Part shown: positions 62,519 to 64,000 of the stretch, piece by piece
How the letters are laid out: every line of letters begins with the position of its first letter
Position numbering within the stretch: the first letter of the stretch is position 1
From: an uncultured Paracoccaceae bacterium
Lineage (GTDB): Bacteria; Pseudomonadota; Alphaproteobacteria; Rhodobacterales; Rhodobacteraceae
NCBI GenBank assembly: GCA_947503935.1
Contig: CANNFR010000014.1
Location: 16,344 to 80,343 of the forward strand
DNA: 64,000 nucleotides
Direction of reading: 5' to 3'
The notes under the pieces: model-generated
The model's database searches: none
The model's input: only the letters and a program-made list of their open reading frames with translations
What the model was told of the DNA's origin: nothing
Position numbers and translations under genes: made by a program

Positions 62519-63229
62519 ATGAAATTCGCCTATCTTATCGAGCCACCGTTCAACTATCGCGATGCCGGCGGGGTCGTCACCGGATGCGATGTCGATCTGG
62601 CCCGCTATGTGTTCGGCAAGATGGGCATTGCGCCCTTCGAGCCGGTTGAGACGGATTTCGCTGAACTCCTGCCGGGCCTTGCAAGTGGTGCGTGGCGGAT
62701 GACCACGGGCATGTTCGCCACGCCTGAGAGGTCTGACATCGCGCTTTTCAGCCGCCCGGTCTGGGCCTTGCCGGACGGCCTGTTGGTGGCCAGGGGCAAC
62801 CCGCTTGGCCTGACGGGATACGCATCGGTGGCGCGGCACGCCACGTGCCGCCTGGCCGTCATCCGTGATCAGGTGCAGCACAAAACCGCGCTGTCCCACG
62901 GCGTGCCCGCCGCGCGCATTTGCGTTTTCGACAGCTATTCCGAGGCGGCCGAGGCGGTCGCGTCAGGCGAGGCCCACGCCTATGCCAGCGTCGCCATGGC
63001 CCATACCGGGTTCATCGACCGGACCCCGCGCCTTGGCCTGCAATGCCTGACCGTGCCCTCCGCTGAACAAGTCCCCGCCTTCGGGGCCTTTGCCATGGCG
63101 AAGGACGATCACGCGCTCAAAGCCGATGTCGACGCGGTACTGGCGGCGTATATCGGCACGCCGGCGCATCGCGCCATGATGGCGGGCTACGGATTTGCGT
63201 CAGCTGACATCGATCTTCTGCTGGCCTGA
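62519..63229 (+). CDS. Family 3 solute-binding-like protein without signal peptide
   Basis: A 236-aa protein with the bilobal amino-acid-binding fold (PPFNYRDAGGVVTGCDVDLA, GAWRMTTGMFATPERSDIAL). It starts directly with the mature domain (MKFAYLIEPPFNYR). No signal peptide or lipobox can be found in frame, and no permease or ATPase adjoins. It is therefore probably a cytoplasmic sensor or an orphan rather than an importer part. It starts 9 bases after the DUF2799 stop. Confidence 0.75.
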   Translation: MKFAYLIEPPFNYRDAGGVVTGCDVDLARYVFGKMGIAPFEPVETDFAELLPGLASGAWRMTTGMFATPERSDIALFSRPVWALPDGLLVARGNPLGLTGYASVARHATCRLAVIRDQVQHKTALSHGVPAARICVFDSYSEAAEAVASGEAHAYASVAMAHTGFIDRTPRLGLQCLTVPSAEQVPAFGAFAMAKDDHALKADVDAVLAAYIGTPAHRAMMAGYGFASADIDLLLA

Positions 63230-63257
63230 CTGATTTCGACCGGCGCCGAGTACCTCG

Positions 63258-63315
63258 GTTCCGCATAAGCGGAACAAAAGGTTGTACGATCTCCTGCGGA
63301 TCAAATGCATCTCAC
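63258..63315. repeat. Hairpin and 29-bp dispersed repeat (copy 2)
   Basis: GTTCCGC (63258-63264) pairs with GCGGAAC (63269-63275) soon after the binding-protein-like gene. The bases 63287-63315 match 31979-32007 at 24/29. Both copies of the repeat lie just after the 3' end of a plus-strand gene. Confidence 0.45.
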
Positions 63316-63461
63316 GTGACGTCAGGCCAAAGGGGATCGAACGGTATCTTTGGCTTCGAACTTGTCCGCGTGCGCCTGGGCAAACCGTAGGCGCTTCTGA
63401 GTAATAGGTCTGACCTGCGGACATTGCGGCCATTTGGACGGTCAATTTTCATGATGATCGT

Positions 63462-63848
63462 CTATTTTGGACGTGCACTTATCGACTTACGTAAGCAGAA
63501 GTAAAGACGACGAATTGTTGTGTAGAATTCGTCGCGATCATAACCTCTTATCGTGCCGAGTTCCTCTTCACCAAGTGCTGCACTTGTCAAACAACAAAGC
63601 AGAAAAGCATTCAAGGCATCATCCTCATTGAGATCAGCAGTCGCTTGCACGGGGATCACCAGAGTTTTCAGTCTTTCCAATGCTTTATCTTCTACTTTGA
63701 AACGAGTGAGGACTTCTTTGATAACTCGACCGTCAAATCCGCCCCTTTCACTGAGTGCTCCCTTGATAATCGAAAGGTCCTTTGAGCCGAGTGGCTTTGT
63801 GACTTCAGCATACGAGACCCTAATTTCTGGTTTTTTGTCTCCTGACAC
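63462..63848 (-). CDS. Hypothetical protein
   Basis: A 128-aa soluble protein starting at GTG, with AGGAG 8 bases upstream. Largely helical and charged (LGSKDLSIIKGALSERGGFD, DDALNAFLLCCLTSAALGEE, YTTIRRLYFCLRKS). GC content is clearly below that of the neighbouring core genes, a sign of possible transfer. I recognise no family, and no neighbour gives a clue. Confidence 0.5.
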   Translation of the reverse strand: MSGDKKPEIRVSYAEVTKPLGSKDLSIIKGALSERGGFDGRVIKEVLTRFKVEDKALERLKTLVIPVQATADLNEDDALNAFLLCCLTSAALGEEELGTIRGYDRDEFYTTIRRLYFCLRKSISARPK

Positions 63849-64000
63849 TGATCATGCTCCTCTCCAGTTTTGGCGTTGAAAAAGTGTTAGGACAATCCGT
63901 CCTGAAATCACACTGCAAGGGCACTATGGGCCGAGGCTGTGTGGAAACTACAGCCCGCGTGAAGGTCTAAGGCTGTTTAGCGGATCTTCGGGGCACCGGC

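Overview
The window looks like a chromosomal segment of an alphaproteobacterium of the Rhodobacteraceae (Roseobacter-type). The GC content is high. Supporting markers are a ChpT-type phosphotransferase next to a DUF3553 gene, an OlsB/OlsA ornithine-lipid pair, ribosomal protein L21 with a long Lys/Ala-rich C-terminal extension, and a CCGAAGGTATTT-type intergenic repeat. The family assignment is an inference from gene content, not a measured phylogeny.

Layout. (1) 1-5520: the 3' end of a GAPDH gene, then a purine-catabolism block: an NCS2 permease, ureidoglycolate lyase, ureidoglycine aminohydrolase and an allantoinase-OHCU decarboxylase fusion on the minus strand, and 5-hydroxyisourate hydrolase divergent on the plus strand. 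The urate hydroxylase PuuD that starts this pathway lies apart at 35605, beside a LysR regulator. (2) 5533-24404: an integrated genomic island bounded by a 14-bp direct repeat, one copy being the 3' end of an intact tRNA-Ser(CGA). Each end has a tyrosine recombinase gene and a pair of TGTGGGAA motifs 12 bp apart. The centre is AT-rich and full of insertion sequences. Its cargo is an APH-fold kinase, a Hint-domain protein, a carbohydrate-type sulfotransferase and a large RTX glycoside hydrolase. The right part has an unrecognised two-gene cassette, an excisionase-like gene, an HTH/zinc-ribbon gene and the second recombinase. (3) 24391-38683: core genes: tRNA-Ser, a DUF2059 protein, rplU-rpmA, acetyltransferases, obgE-proB-proA, chpT, olsB-olsA, puuD, a DSD1-type PLP enzyme and a DJ-1/PfpI protein.

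(4) 38694-53677: a galactoside locus. It holds an ABC importer (binding protein, two permeases, and an ATPase encoded divergently behind an IclR regulator), a GH4 alpha-galactosidase, a GH42 beta-galactosidase fused to a mutarotase, and genes fitting a De Ley-Doudoroff route: SDR sugar dehydrogenase, SMP-30 lactonase, IlvD/Edd dehydratase, KDGal kinase and KDPGal aldolase. Together these would import galactosides, release galactose and convert it to pyruvate and glyceraldehyde 3-phosphate. (5) 53753-61830: envelope glycan genes: two adjacent Kdo-transferase paralogues and a nonulosonic-acid operon (neuB, GT25, pyruvyltransferase-like, glycosyltransferase, neuC). (6) 61976-64000: a DUF2799 lipoprotein, a solute-binding-type protein without a signal peptide, and a hypothetical gene.

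The most distinctive items are the tRNA-Ser island with its paired arm-like sites and unknown cassette, the GH42-mutarotase fusion, an SDR whose YxxxK lysine is Asn, and four TGCAC motifs at exact 11-bp spacing before that SDR gene.
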